45,477 nt of DNA, from IMG/VR virus record IMGVR_UViG_3300042309_000455, positions 1 through 45,477 of that record. One strand, written 5' to 3'. The first letter of the stretch is position 1, and each line of letters opens with the position of its first letter. Of this stretch, positions 25,340 to 34,456 are shown piece by piece. The notes beneath the pieces are model-generated. The model was given only the letters and a program-made list of their open reading frames with translations. It was not told where the DNA came from and did no database searches. This DNA is from a virus. The position numbers were made by a program, and so were the translations under genes.

Positions 25340-28300
25340 ATGGGCGATATCGTAATTACACCAGCATCTAATGATGTAAATTCAACAGCAGGGACGCTGA
25401 CAGTCAGGACATCTGACTCGCAGCCTATTTCAATAAAAACTAATGATGTAAATAGACTTTATGTGACTTCTGCTGGAAACGTTGGAATAAATACAACCGC
25501 TCCCGCAGAAAAACTACAAGTATCTGGAAATGTTGTTGTAGGGCATGATGTTTACAATAGCTCATATGGTCAATACTTAAGATTTCCATTTGCTGGATTC
25601 AATTTGACAACGGGTGCTTTAAAAGCTTATTTGCAATTTGATTCTGTTGAGGATTACTCTGTTAATCTTGGCGATGCTTGGAAATGGAAATTGGGAACAG
25701 TTGCAAGGGCTGGAAATGGTGGAAATTACAATTCACAATTTGAAATACTTAGAAGTACTAGAGCTGGAGTTACAGACAATACTGATTTTGCTATAAGTAG
25801 AGATGGATGCGTTGGAATTGGAACGGTATTGCCTTCTGGAGGTTTGCATATTAATAATGCTCAGGGAGCTTTTTCTGAAGTAGTAAGACTTCAAAGAAAT
25901 GGTGGAGTTTTTTATTCTGTTGGTCTTGATACTAACTTTTTAAATATTGCTTATAATGGAAATACAAATGGAAGTAATATTTTCGTTCTTAGAAATAATG
26001 GTTTTTTAGGTTTAGGAAATCTACAAACTGCTCTTTTTAATTTAGACATTGCTTCTACTCAAGGGCAGGGTATTCAATTAAGATATGATACTACTACTGG
26101 TTATCGCGCTCAAATTACTCCTTATTGGAATAGTAATACAGACACAAGAATAGACTTTGCTATTAATAGATCAGCTAATCTAGTAGCTGATGTAATAATG
26201 TCGGTTGGTTATGCTAGTAATGTTGGCGTTGGCACGACAAGACCTGTACAAAAACTTCAAATTGAAGGTACAGTTGGAAATCCTGCTTCTATTGCCACAA
26301 CTCAAAGTGGAATTTTCAGAATAAGCAATACTACAGACAATGCTGTCCTAGATTTTGGCATAAGGGCTGGCGGAAATGGTGCTTGGATTCAATCCACGGA
26401 CGAAACAGATTTAAGTGCAAACTATCCATTGTTATTAAATCCAAATGGTGCAAATGTTGGTATTGGAACTACTATTGTCACAGGAAGATTAAATGTTACT
26501 AGAAATTCAAACACTTCTCAGCCTATTGGCTATTTTTCTGAATTATTCACAAATCCAGCGGCTACAAATATAATTTTATTAGAAAGAGGTAATAACGTAT
26601 CCGCAGCAAATCAATTAAGTTCAAACGCCGGTTTAAGAATTAGAGATCACTCATCAAATTATTCTTTATCTGTAGAAGATCATCTTAGTAATTTAAATTT
26701 TGCAATAAGCGGATCAAGAGTTTTAATCGGCACAAGAACTACAAGTTCTCTTTTAAATATTGGCGGAGTAGGTTCAACAGCCCCAGCAAGCGGTATAACA
26801 CTTGGAGGAGATGCTGTCGCTAATCTATACAGAAGCACGGCTTCTCAAATAAAAACAGATTCTCAATTAGTCGCTGCTGGCGGATTTTATTCTACTAGCA
26901 CTAGCAACTTCATGGAGAGTCTTTCTATAGGCACTTCAATAAATATAGAAGGTGGTCCAAACGAAGGTCTATTTTTAGGAGATACAAGCAGATGGTACAT
27001 TGGTACAACAGATAAGACTTATACTGTTAATGCGGATGGTGATTTGCATTTTAGAGATAGTACTAATTCTATAACTAGAATGATAATTCAATATGCTAAT
27101 GGTCACGTTGGCATAGGCTCAACAGATCCTGCTTATAGATTGGATGTTTATGATACTAACAAAAACATTGGAAGATTTTACAATAATCAAACTTCTCTTG
27201 AATTCTTTTTAGGAAGTACTAATAATACATTATATACTGATCTCTTCTTAGTAACAAGCAACGGTAACGCTCAAATTTTTAAAAATAGAAGCAATGCGGG
27301 TTGGGGAGGAGTTGACTCTCTTAACATTTATACAACTATTGGACCTATAGCATTTCATCCGTCAGGCGTACAAAATGCATTATATTTAAATGAAATTGGT
27401 AATGTTGGTATAAATGTAGCAAATCCACCTAATAAATTGGTTTTATATGATAACAAAAATACTAGCACTTGGAATAGTAATTCTGCCGGTAATATTTCAA
27501 ATATACAAGTAGTAAATTATCAAACTGGATTAAATATACCTGCGGTAATTGAATTAGTTCAAAATGATCATTCTTCTGTAAGGTTGGCTGGTTATAAGGT
27601 TGATGCAACAAGTTATTGGTTAAGTAATTTTGGCATTTCTGTCAGAAAAGCTGACACTAATATGCATCAAGTTTTTACGGCTCAATATGATGGGAATATT
27701 GGTATAGGTACAACAAGTCCTACTCAAAAATTAGACATAGTAGGCAGTTACGGAACTCCTGATGACAATGCGGGTATGCTAAAAATTAGAGGCCCCGGTG
27801 TAGGTCCTACTCAACTCAATTTCGGTATTAGCGCAGATGGAGGATATGGATGGATTCAAGCAACAGATATTGCTGTTGACAATGATAGGAATATAATTTT
27901 AGCACCACTTGGAGGCAATGTTGGTATAGGCACAACAAGTCCTAGCACGTTGTTAAATGTACATGGTGCCAATCCATTTGTTAGAATTAATAATACAAGT
28001 GCGGATGATCATGGAATTAAAATAAGTTACAATAATTCTGAAACACACGGATTAAATTTAATTTATAATGCAAACAGTGCTATCTCTTCTATAGATAATA
28101 CCTATCCAGTAAGTGCTGCACAAGTTTACGGAGACATACGATTTAGACAAAATGTAGCAGGGACGATGACTACTCGTATGACCATCAAAGGAGATGGTGG
28201 TAATGTTGGTATTGGGACAACTTCTCCATTAGCTCCATTACATGTTGGTCTTGGAGGGGATTGGCCTTCAAGCACTGGGACAAGTGCAATGGTTTTTATT

Positions 28301-31300
28301 AAGCAAAAATCATCAAATGTAGGTTTAGTAATCCAAGAGCCGGGAAATGCTAGTTTTGATAGAGCTTTACATCTTTATACAAATGCTTCATTAGCTACAA
28401 TTGATGCTACTTATAGAGATACTGGACCTTATCCTGATATAGCTTTTGTGACTAGCGGAACGGAAAGAGTAAGAATCAATTCTGCTGGTAATGTATTAAT
28501 TAGGACTACGACATCAACTACTAACGGTGGTCTTTTGCAAATTGGTCAAGTACCAAATACTACAGCATCTAGTATAGGTTTTAATAATGACGATAATGCG
28601 GTAATAAGTGCAAAATATAATTTAGTGTTTCAAATTGATAACACCAATTCTGTTGCTAGTAGATCATATGAGTGGAACAAAGGTGGAAAAGGTTATGGTG
28701 ACGGTACTAATTTGATGACACTAAATGCGGCAGGTAAACTTGGAATAGGAACGGCTTCTCCAACTACTCTCTTGTCAGTTGGTGGTGCGGGTTCTACAAC
28801 AGCAGCAAGTGGCATAACATTTGGTGCAGATGCTCAAGCTAATCTTTATCGTGGCGCGGAAGATACTCTTAGAACAGATGGAGCATTAATTGCAGGGGGA
28901 TATCTAAGGGCTTTAAGTTATGTTCAACTTGTAACTGATTTATATCCGGGTTCTTATACAGATAATTTAAATCTTAACATAGGGAATACCGCAGGAAATG
29001 CTTGGGAAACCGCAATCAAGATCAAACCCGGATCTTATGTTGGAATTGGAACGACAAATCCAACAGGTAAACTTCATGTCGTTTCTTCTGTCGCTGGCGA
29101 AACAGTTTTTAGAACAGACGGTACAAACGGAACCCTATTCTCAGTCGTTGATGACCTCAGTGATTCGTTAATGTCAGTAAACAATTCCGCAGGTCTTCCA
29201 GTCCTAGAAGTCTTTGCTGATGATAGGGTTGTCGCTGGGCAATATGGAAGTGGAGACTTCGTTTTAATTAATAATAAAATTGGTGTTGGTACGAGTAACC
29301 CAGCAAATAAATTATCAGTAATTGGAGCCGCGAGCATTGGCTCAAATAGCTACAATGTATCTGCTCCAGCGAATGGATTAATTGTTGAAGGTAGTGTCGG
29401 TATAGGTACTACAAGTCCTAGTAGTAAACTTCATGTATATGATAATGGTGGTTCATTTATAACAGATTTAGACGCCACATATCATATGGGTATATTGAAT
29501 GAATACGTTTCAACATATGTATCTAGAACTAAATTTGGCAGATGGAATAGTACTTCAAATTTAGAACTATATTATGATATTGCTGGTACTGAAGAAGCAA
29601 GAATTACAAGAAATTTCGCCGCTGCTGTTTTAAAATTTAATAGAGGCGTTAATACCGACATGATAATTGATGGTAATGGTAATGTTGGTATTGGAACAAC
29701 AAATCCCTCACAAAAATTAGATGTTCGTGGAAATATAAAGTTAGGCGCAGACGGTGCAGGTAACTATATTTATTATGTAAAAGATACAGAAGGAACGATA
29801 ATTAACACTTCAAGATCAGATGTAAGTCAGCAAGGTTTACTTAGATCAGATGGTTGGGGTAATTTTACAGTAGATAAAAGTATTGGTGTTGGATATAGTT
29901 TAGGAAGCTCGTTTGCTTCTTCTACTATTGGAAATGGTAATTTATATGTTGCTAATACTATAGGAATAAATACAACAAATCCAGCCGAAAAACTAGACGT
30001 TAGAGGTGGAATCCTAAGAACGAATAGTAGAATTAGTAATTCTGAAGGTTATCCGCTTGGCCACTATTCTCCCGGAGAAACGGTATTTGAAATAGACCCC
30101 ACATGGAGCCAAGCTGAACTTCAAAAATATTTTAATAGTAGTAGTGTCACTTGGGTAGCAGTAGCTGATGCTCCCGGGGGTTATTGTATTTATATTGATG
30201 GATCAGCTAATGTTGGTGGATTTGCTGATTCTGGCTTCCCTTATATTCCAGTAGACACTAGTGATATTTTCTACATGGAATGTTGGATTCAAAATGTAGG
30301 AACAAATCAAGGTCACTACATGGGAAGCCAAGATTTCGATCACAATTTTAGTAGTTTAGGAGGCAATCCCGGTTCTTATGGTTATTGGGTAATGAGTAAT
30401 TATAGTCCCGGTACTAGTTGGACTAAAGTAAGTGGTTATATTACTGGATTTGGAAGCTCAGTTGGTCAATTTGTATCTGGTACAAAATATTGGACTCCTC
30501 AAGCTTTATTCAATTATACAGCAGGAACTGGAACAAGAGCCTGTCGTATTTCTGGATGGAAAATTATAAAAGTTTATCACCCCGGCAATAGAACCTTTAC
30601 AGGAAGTATAAGCGCAGGTACAAGTATTAGTGCTGGTACTAATCTTACTGTTGGTGCTGATCTTTATGTTGCTGATGAGTTAGGTGTTGGAGTTGCTATT
30701 GCTAATAAGAGAGTAAACTATGGAGCGCAAATAAACGCAGCAAGTGCTTCTATTCAATTAGTTCTAGGAAGAACGGCTAGTGCTACTGGCCAAGGAGGAA
30801 TTGGTGCAGATGAAAATTCTACATTTGCGGTTTGGAATGTAAGCGGAGGGGTCAATAGACAATTTGCCATTTCTCAAAGAGGTAATTTAGGTTTAGCTAC
30901 TTCAACTGCTGCTCCTAGTTCCAGATTAACAATTGGTACAGATTTTGCAGGAGCTTCTGGTATTTCTATTGACACAAATGGCACTTCTAATTCAGCAATT
31001 GTTGTTAGAAAAAATTCTAGTATGGCGGCTTATGGAATCCTTCCTTGGGATTCTGAAGTTTATTTAAGCGCAGGAATATATTATAGAGAAGGAACTTGGA
31101 CTCATCATAATGCTAATAGTAATAATCAGTTATTTGTAATGTCTCCGGGTGGAGGAACTAAATGGTACGCTTCAAATGACGGTGCAGGTTCTTGGAATGT
31201 TGCAAGTGCTGTTACTCTATGGGATGACTCTGTTCATTGGAAATCTTCAATTAGATCTACAAGGGCAATAGACTGCTATATAAGTGGAGCAAGTCTCGCT

Positions 31301-32059
31301 GTTGGAACAGATAGCGCGACATCTAGATTAACTGTTCTCGCAGCCGCTCTTACTACAACTTCAAAAAATACATATGCAGCCGCAATTGGAAATAGTAATA
31401 ATACTGATTTAACTTTGGGCGCAGATGGTTCTTATGCCTATATTCAAAGCTGGGGTTCCAAGCCTTTATATGTAAATAATCAAGGAAATGCTATTCTATT
31501 TGGAGATAATGTAGGAATTGGCACTTTAAGTCCAAGCGGAAGACTTCATGTTGGTACGCCTTCTTATTCTAGTTCAAACAGGCCATTTATTGTAAATAAT
31601 GGCGTTCAATCTGTAAATGCTAGACTTTATGATACAGCAGTTATACAACAAGATGACGTAACTACTTTAAGATTAGTAGAAAGAAATTCAGCAGTAGCGA
31701 ATCAAATACTTTCTTTTGCTATTGGCGATGGTGTTGCAAGAATAGCTTGTACCGCTCAACCAATGCAGTTTTATGTTAATGGCGGAGACGGTATTGGAGA
31801 TTATGGATACTTAGGCTTAAATGGTACAAAAGCTATTGAAATTAGCACATCTGCAAACGTTGGAATTGGCAACGTAACTCCAAATGCCGCAAGATTACAT
31901 ATTAAAGGCGATAGCTTTAACCCTGTTTTAAGAGTGGAAACTGCATTATTAGCAGGAGCAGCAGGAGGAACGGCTGGCAAAACATTTGTTGGTTGGTTGC
32001 CAATTCAAACTGGCGCACTTAGTCCCGGAGACACAGTTTACATCCCATTATATAAATAA
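25340..32059 (+). CDS. giant tail-fibre/adhesin, 2239 aa, paralogue of the upstream fibre
   Basis: The ATG at 25340 follows the upstream fibre stop by 4 nt, with no Shine-Dalgarno. The protein has no separate attachment head; after a short IVITPASNDVNSTAGTLTVR start it goes directly into about 20 NVGIGTxxPxxKLxV repeats with variable inserts. It shares repeats B (28739-29412) and C (30649-30887) and two cassette copies with the upstream gene. One insert, at about residues 1550-1750, differs from the rest: it is Trp/Tyr-rich (SWSQ-type start, then FYMECWIQNVGTNQGHYMGS and WMSNYSPG-like strands) and looks like a carbohydrate-binding beta-sandwich. The C-terminus ends GDTVYIPLYK, as in other fibres, and lacks the SFDIxHPT domain. 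It may be a partner fibre subunit in a hetero-assembly or an alternative tip. Confidence 0.82.
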   Translation: MGDIVITPASNDVNSTAGTLTVRTSDSQPISIKTNDVNRLYVTSAGNVGINTTAPAEKLQVSGNVVVGHDVYNSSYGQYLRFPFAGFNLTTGALKAYLQFDSVEDYSVNLGDAWKWKLGTVARAGNGGNYNSQFEILRSTRAGVTDNTDFAISRDGCVGIGTVLPSGGLHINNAQGAFSEVVRLQRNGGVFYSVGLDTNFLNIAYNGNTNGSNIFVLRNNGFLGLGNLQTALFNLDIASTQGQGIQLRYDTTTGYRAQITPYWNSNTDTRIDFAINRSANLVADVIMSVGYASNVGVGTTRPVQKLQIEGTVGNPASIATTQSGIFRISNTTDNAVLDFGIRAGGNGAWIQSTDETDLSANYPLLLNPNGANVGIGTTIVTGRLNVTRNSNTSQPIGYFSELFTNPAATNIILLERGNNVSAANQLSSNAGLRIRDHSSNYSLSVEDHLSNLNFAISGSRVLIGTRTTSSLLNIGGVGSTAPASGITLGGDAVANLYRSTASQIKTDSQLVAAGGFYSTSTSNFMESLSIGTSINIEGGPNEGLFLGDTSRWYIGTTDKTYTVNADGDLHFRDSTNSITRMIIQYANGHVGIGSTDPAYRLDVYDTNKNIGRFYNNQTSLEFFLGSTNNTLYTDLFLVTSNGNAQIFKNRSNAGWGGVDSLNIYTTIGPIAFHPSGVQNALYLNEIGNVGINVANPPNKLVLYDNKNTSTWNSNSAGNISNIQVVNYQTGLNIPAVIELVQNDHSSVRLAGYKVDATSYWLSNFGISVRKADTNMHQVFTAQYDGNIGIGTTSPTQKLDIVGSYGTPDDNAGMLKIRGPGVGPTQLNFGISADGGYGWIQATDIAVDNDRNIILAPLGGNVGIGTTSPSTLLNVHGANPFVRINNTSADDHGIKISYNNSETHGLNLIYNANSAISSIDNTYPVSAAQVYGDIRFRQNVAGTMTTRMTIKGDGGNVGIGTTSPLAPLHVGLGGDWPSSTGTSAMVFIKQKSSNVGLVIQEPGNASFDRALHLYTNASLATIDATYRDTGPYPDIAFVTSGTERVRINSAGNVLIRTTTSTTNGGLLQIGQVPNTTASSIGFNNDDNAVISAKYNLVFQIDNTNSVASRSYEWNKGGKGYGDGTNLMTLNAAGKLGIGTASPTTLLSVGGAGSTTAASGITFGADAQANLYRGAEDTLRTDGALIAGGYLRALSYVQLVTDLYPGSYTDNLNLNIGNTAGNAWETAIKIKPGSYVGIGTTNPTGKLHVVSSVAGETVFRTDGTNGTLFSVVDDLSDSLMSVNNSAGLPVLEVFADDRVVAGQYGSGDFVLINNKIGVGTSNPANKLSVIGAASIGSNSYNVSAPANGLIVEGSVGIGTTSPSSKLHVYDNGGSFITDLDATYHMGILNEYVSTYVSRTKFGRWNSTSNLELYYDIAGTEEARITRNFAAAVLKFNRGVNTDMIIDGNGNVGIGTTNPSQKLDVRGNIKLGADGAGNYIYYVKDTEGTIINTSRSDVSQQGLLRSDGWGNFTVDKSIGVGYSLGSSFASSTIGNGNLYVANTIGINTTNPAEKLDVRGGILRTNSRISNSEGYPLGHYSPGETVFEIDPTWSQAELQKYFNSSSVTWVAVADAPGGYCIYIDGSANVGGFADSGFPYIPVDTSDIFYMECWIQNVGTNQGHYMGSQDFDHNFSSLGGNPGSYGYWVMSNYSPGTSWTKVSGYITGFGSSVGQFVSGTKYWTPQALFNYTAGTGTRACRISGWKIIKVYHPGNRTFTGSISAGTSISAGTNLTVGADLYVADELGVGVAIANKRVNYGAQINAASASIQLVLGRTASATGQGGIGADENSTFAVWNVSGGVNRQFAISQRGNLGLATSTAAPSSRLTIGTDFAGASGISIDTNGTSNSAIVVRKNSSMAAYGILPWDSEVYLSAGIYYREGTWTHHNANSNNQLFVMSPGGGTKWYASNDGAGSWNVASAVTLWDDSVHWKSSIRSTRAIDCYISGASLAVGTDSATSRLTVLAAALTTTSKNTYAAAIGNSNNTDLTLGADGSYAYIQSWGSKPLYVNNQGNAILFGDNVGIGTLSPSGRLHVGTPSYSSSNRPFIVNNGVQSVNARLYDTAVIQQDDVTTLRLVERNSAVANQILSFAIGDGVARIACTAQPMQFYVNGGDGIGDYGYLGLNGTKAIEISTSANVGIGNVTPNAARLHIKGDSFNPVLRVETALLAGAAGGTAGKTFVGWLPIQTGALSPGDTVYIPLYK
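26744..26866 (+). repeat. fibre cassette, copy 6
   Basis: Encodes SLLNIGGVGSTAPASGITLG then GDAVANLYRSTASQIKTDS. The end resembles copy 1 (S-x-IKTD) more than the other copies. Confidence 0.75.
28739..29412 (+). repeat. long fibre repeat B, second copy (includes cassette copy 7)
   Basis: Partner of 22724-23395. Its middle part (about 29080-29330) uses noticeably more G and C in third codon positions than flanking fibre sequence, for example CTA/GTC/CTC choices in the SVVDD...LPVLEVFADD stretch. Confidence 0.9.
30649..30887 (+). repeat. long fibre repeat C, second copy
   Basis: Partner of 18884-19120. The 49-nt identical tract is 30749-30797. Flanking codons have diverged at many synonymous sites. 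Confidence 0.9.
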
Positions 32060-32065
32060 AATTCT

Positions 32066-32341
32066 ATGGAAAATATCGAATATAAAATATACAAATATGA
32101 GTTATGCCCAAGTGAATCTCCAAATTCTACTATTGTAGGATTTTTAATCACGGACACTAATTCTAGCAAATATACAAATATTGAACATACTTTGCCATTC
32201 TCTGAGACCAATAATTTAACTGAAGAAGAGATCTGCCAAATGGCATTTAATAAATTAAAACCACAAATTGATGCGATTATTACAAGATTCCAAACTGCAA
32301 ATAATCCAGTAATAGGAAAAGTCTTTTTGCCTTCTTCTTAA
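32066..32341 (+). CDS. small protein between fibre and LamG genes, unknown function
   Basis: 91 residues, 6 nt after the second fibre gene and 11 nt before the first LamG gene. The N-terminal half is beta-like (EYKIYKYELCPSES, TIVGFLITDT). The C-terminal half is helical (LTEEEICQMAFNKLKPQIDA). Its size and placement directly behind a giant fibre gene recall small fibre-assembly or tip proteins, but there is no recognisable family motif. It shares a general pattern with the N-terminal domain of the Ig-like protein at 38768 (short beta part, then an N/K-rich helix), which may be coincidental. Confidence 0.6.
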   Translation: MENIEYKIYKYELCPSESPNSTIVGFLITDTNSSKYTNIEHTLPFSETNNLTEEEICQMAFNKLKPQIDAIITRFQTANNPVIGKVFLPSS

Positions 32342-32352
32342 TATAATAAAAT

Positions 32353-34455
32353 ATGAGCGTCAAGCAGGGAAACATAGGAATAGTTAAAGATAATTTGCTG
32401 TTTTATTACAACAGTAAAGTTATTCAAGGCTTTAGGGGAGAAGCTACTTCTAATTTAGCTAATGCTATTTCTATTGGCGCACAAGGAGGAAGTTTAACTG
32501 TAGCTACCTCATATCCATCTTTTTCAGAAGACTTAAGTGATGGTAATTTTTTCAAAAATGTACCTAGCGGAGGCGTTTTATATCATCAAGTTACTAATCC
32601 TGCTTTTTCTAATAATACTATTTTATACAACAACAATGGAGGGTTAACTTCTGGCTCTCTTATTCCTATATCTGGTCCTTATCTTGTTTTTTCATTTTAT
32701 GCTTATTTAACTCAAGTTTATAATGGATACAATGGAGGTCTTGCAGGATATATAAATACTTATATTGCAAGTTCTGTAACTGGATTTGTTAGTTCTTTTT
32801 ATGGATCTTATGGATGGTATTTTTATGTAAATGGTGTGCTTGATCAAAACTGGTCATACAATACAGCATATTTAAATAAATGGGTTAGAGTAGTTGCTGT
32901 CGTGAATAATGGGGCACTTGATTCTACTGTAAAGTATTTTTCTAATTGGTATATTTACAATGACAGATTAACTAGTGGAGCAATGTATATTGCAAAATTT
33001 CAAGTTGAACAAAAAGCTTACGTCACTCCAGCGGTTAAATATGATTACTTGACAAACTTAAGCAATAGAGGAGAAACGACTACAAATCTAATATCAAATC
33101 CTGATTTTACTTCAACCACAGGTTGGAATAATAATGGAAATATAACAACTACTATTGAGACAATCAATTCAAAAACTTATATAAAAGTAGTTTCTAACCA
33201 AGGCAGTAGTACTCCGGGTATTCTTTCTGATTCTATAAGCGTAACTGCTGGCTCTATTTATACTCTTAGTGCATTTGGTTATAGATCTGGTTCAGCAGAA
33301 GCTTATTTATATGTTTACAATGTAAGCAGTGGAACAGATATCTTATGGACTGGGGCACCTTTTGGAACTACAGATGGTTGGGTGGTCAGTAAATTTAAAA
33401 TACCGGCAGGGTGTTCAACTATTAAAGTAGGAGTGTTATGGAGCGTTCCTTCTATTGGAGATATTTTCTATGTAGAAAAAATACAATTAGAACAAAAAGA
33501 ATATCAAACCGCATTTGTTAATGGTTCTCGCACAGCAAATACTATTACTGGCGGCGGCGGGTTAATAGATTTAAGTGGAAATAGATTTAATGCTAGTCTT
33601 GATAATAGTGTTTTTGATACTAATGGGATTTATTATAATGGAATTGGCACTTATGTTGATACAGGATTTGATATCACAAATCTTGACCCATCTCAAGCAT
33701 TTACAATAGAAGCTATTGTAAATTTTGATGCTCCAAGAGTTTATTCGCCTACATCTTTTACAATATCAAGCGTTAATACTACCACAAATTATATAACAAC
33801 AAGTGTTACCCATAATTTAGTAGCAGGAGATAGAATTGGCTTTTCAGTTTCAGGAGGTTCGTTGCCAAGTCCACTTCAAGATTCAAGTACAGTAGTTCCA
33901 TACTATATAATTAATCCTACGTCTAATACTTTTCAAGTATCAACTAGTTCTGGTGGCTCTGCCGTTGATTTAACAACAACTGGATCAGGAACAATTAGTG
34001 CTTCAATTCCATATAGAAATGGAGTATTATTTGGTAGAGCAGGATATGGTGGTATTTGTATTTATTATAATATTAGTCCCGCTGGAGTTATTACTGTATT
34101 TGGATACGTTAGAACAACTGTTGGTGGATATCAGAATACACCCGTTCCAACAATATCATCTGGCGTAAATTACTTAATAACTGTAGTCAATAATCCAGTA
34201 AACAATAGTTTTACTATTTATTTAAATGGCGTTTCTCAAGGTCAATATTCTGCTGCTACTGGAAGTACTTACGCTAATGGAATAACTGGAAATTTTTATA
34301 TTGGATTGGGAGGTCAAGCGGATGGTGGAGGAACATTAGCTTATCCTCCATTTAAAGGTTATTGCAATATGCAAAGCATTTACAGAAAAGCATTTTCAGA
34401 AAAAGAAATTTATCAAAATTATATAGCTCACAAGAAAACACATAATTTACCATAA
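32353..34455 (+). CDS. LamG/concanavalin-like adhesin 1
   Basis: 700 residues. The N-terminal domain (about 1-235) begins LLFYYNSKVIQGFRGEATSN and includes FSFYAYLT and YIAKFQVEQ strands, a carbohydrate-binding-module-like beta-sandwich. A second similar module spans about 245-395 (NLISNPDFTSTTGWNNNGNI, then VEKIQLEQKEYQTAF). From about 405 a GGGGLIDLSGNRFNASLDN linker opens a concanavalin/LamG-like domain ending YCNMQSIYRKAFSEKEIYQN, the usual 'v.iYnraLs..Ei..ny' end of phage LamG domains. An insert at about 475-555 (SVTHNLVAGDRIGFSVSGG) looks like a separate small beta domain. The N-terminus is paralogous to the next gene. Glycan binding at the virion surface is inferred. Confidence 0.75.
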   Translation: MSVKQGNIGIVKDNLLFYYNSKVIQGFRGEATSNLANAISIGAQGGSLTVATSYPSFSEDLSDGNFFKNVPSGGVLYHQVTNPAFSNNTILYNNNGGLTSGSLIPISGPYLVFSFYAYLTQVYNGYNGGLAGYINTYIASSVTGFVSSFYGSYGWYFYVNGVLDQNWSYNTAYLNKWVRVVAVVNNGALDSTVKYFSNWYIYNDRLTSGAMYIAKFQVEQKAYVTPAVKYDYLTNLSNRGETTTNLISNPDFTSTTGWNNNGNITTTIETINSKTYIKVVSNQGSSTPGILSDSISVTAGSIYTLSAFGYRSGSAEAYLYVYNVSSGTDILWTGAPFGTTDGWVVSKFKIPAGCSTIKVGVLWSVPSIGDIFYVEKIQLEQKEYQTAFVNGSRTANTITGGGGLIDLSGNRFNASLDNSVFDTNGIYYNGIGTYVDTGFDITNLDPSQAFTIEAIVNFDAPRVYSPTSFTISSVNTTTNYITTSVTHNLVAGDRIGFSVSGGSLPSPLQDSSTVVPYYIINPTSNTFQVSTSSGGSAVDLTTTGSGTISASIPYRNGVLFGRAGYGGICIYYNISPAGVITVFGYVRTTVGGYQNTPVPTISSGVNYLITVVNNPVNNSFTIYLNGVSQGQYSAATGSTYANGITGNFYIGLGGQADGGGTLAYPPFKGYCNMQSIYRKAFSEKEIYQNYIAHKKTHNLP

Positions 34456-34456
34456 T

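Noticed and set aside
23058-29337. Antisense frames at matching positions in both copies of fibre repeat B (23058-23378 and 29074-29337)
   Set aside because: The similarity between the two frames is explained by the DNA repeat itself; there is no start context or independent coding signal.
32051-32058. Exact TATAAATA at the end of the second fibre gene
   Set aside because: It encodes the last codons and stop of the fibre, lacks the GTG part and has no terminator before it; an octamer of A and T is expected by chance in this DNA.
16141-32059. CRISPR-like or diversity-generating-retroelement repeats
   Set aside because: The repeats are in-frame protein repeats of varying length with synonymous differences, not short identical DNA repeats. 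No reverse transcriptase or template repeat was seen in the window.
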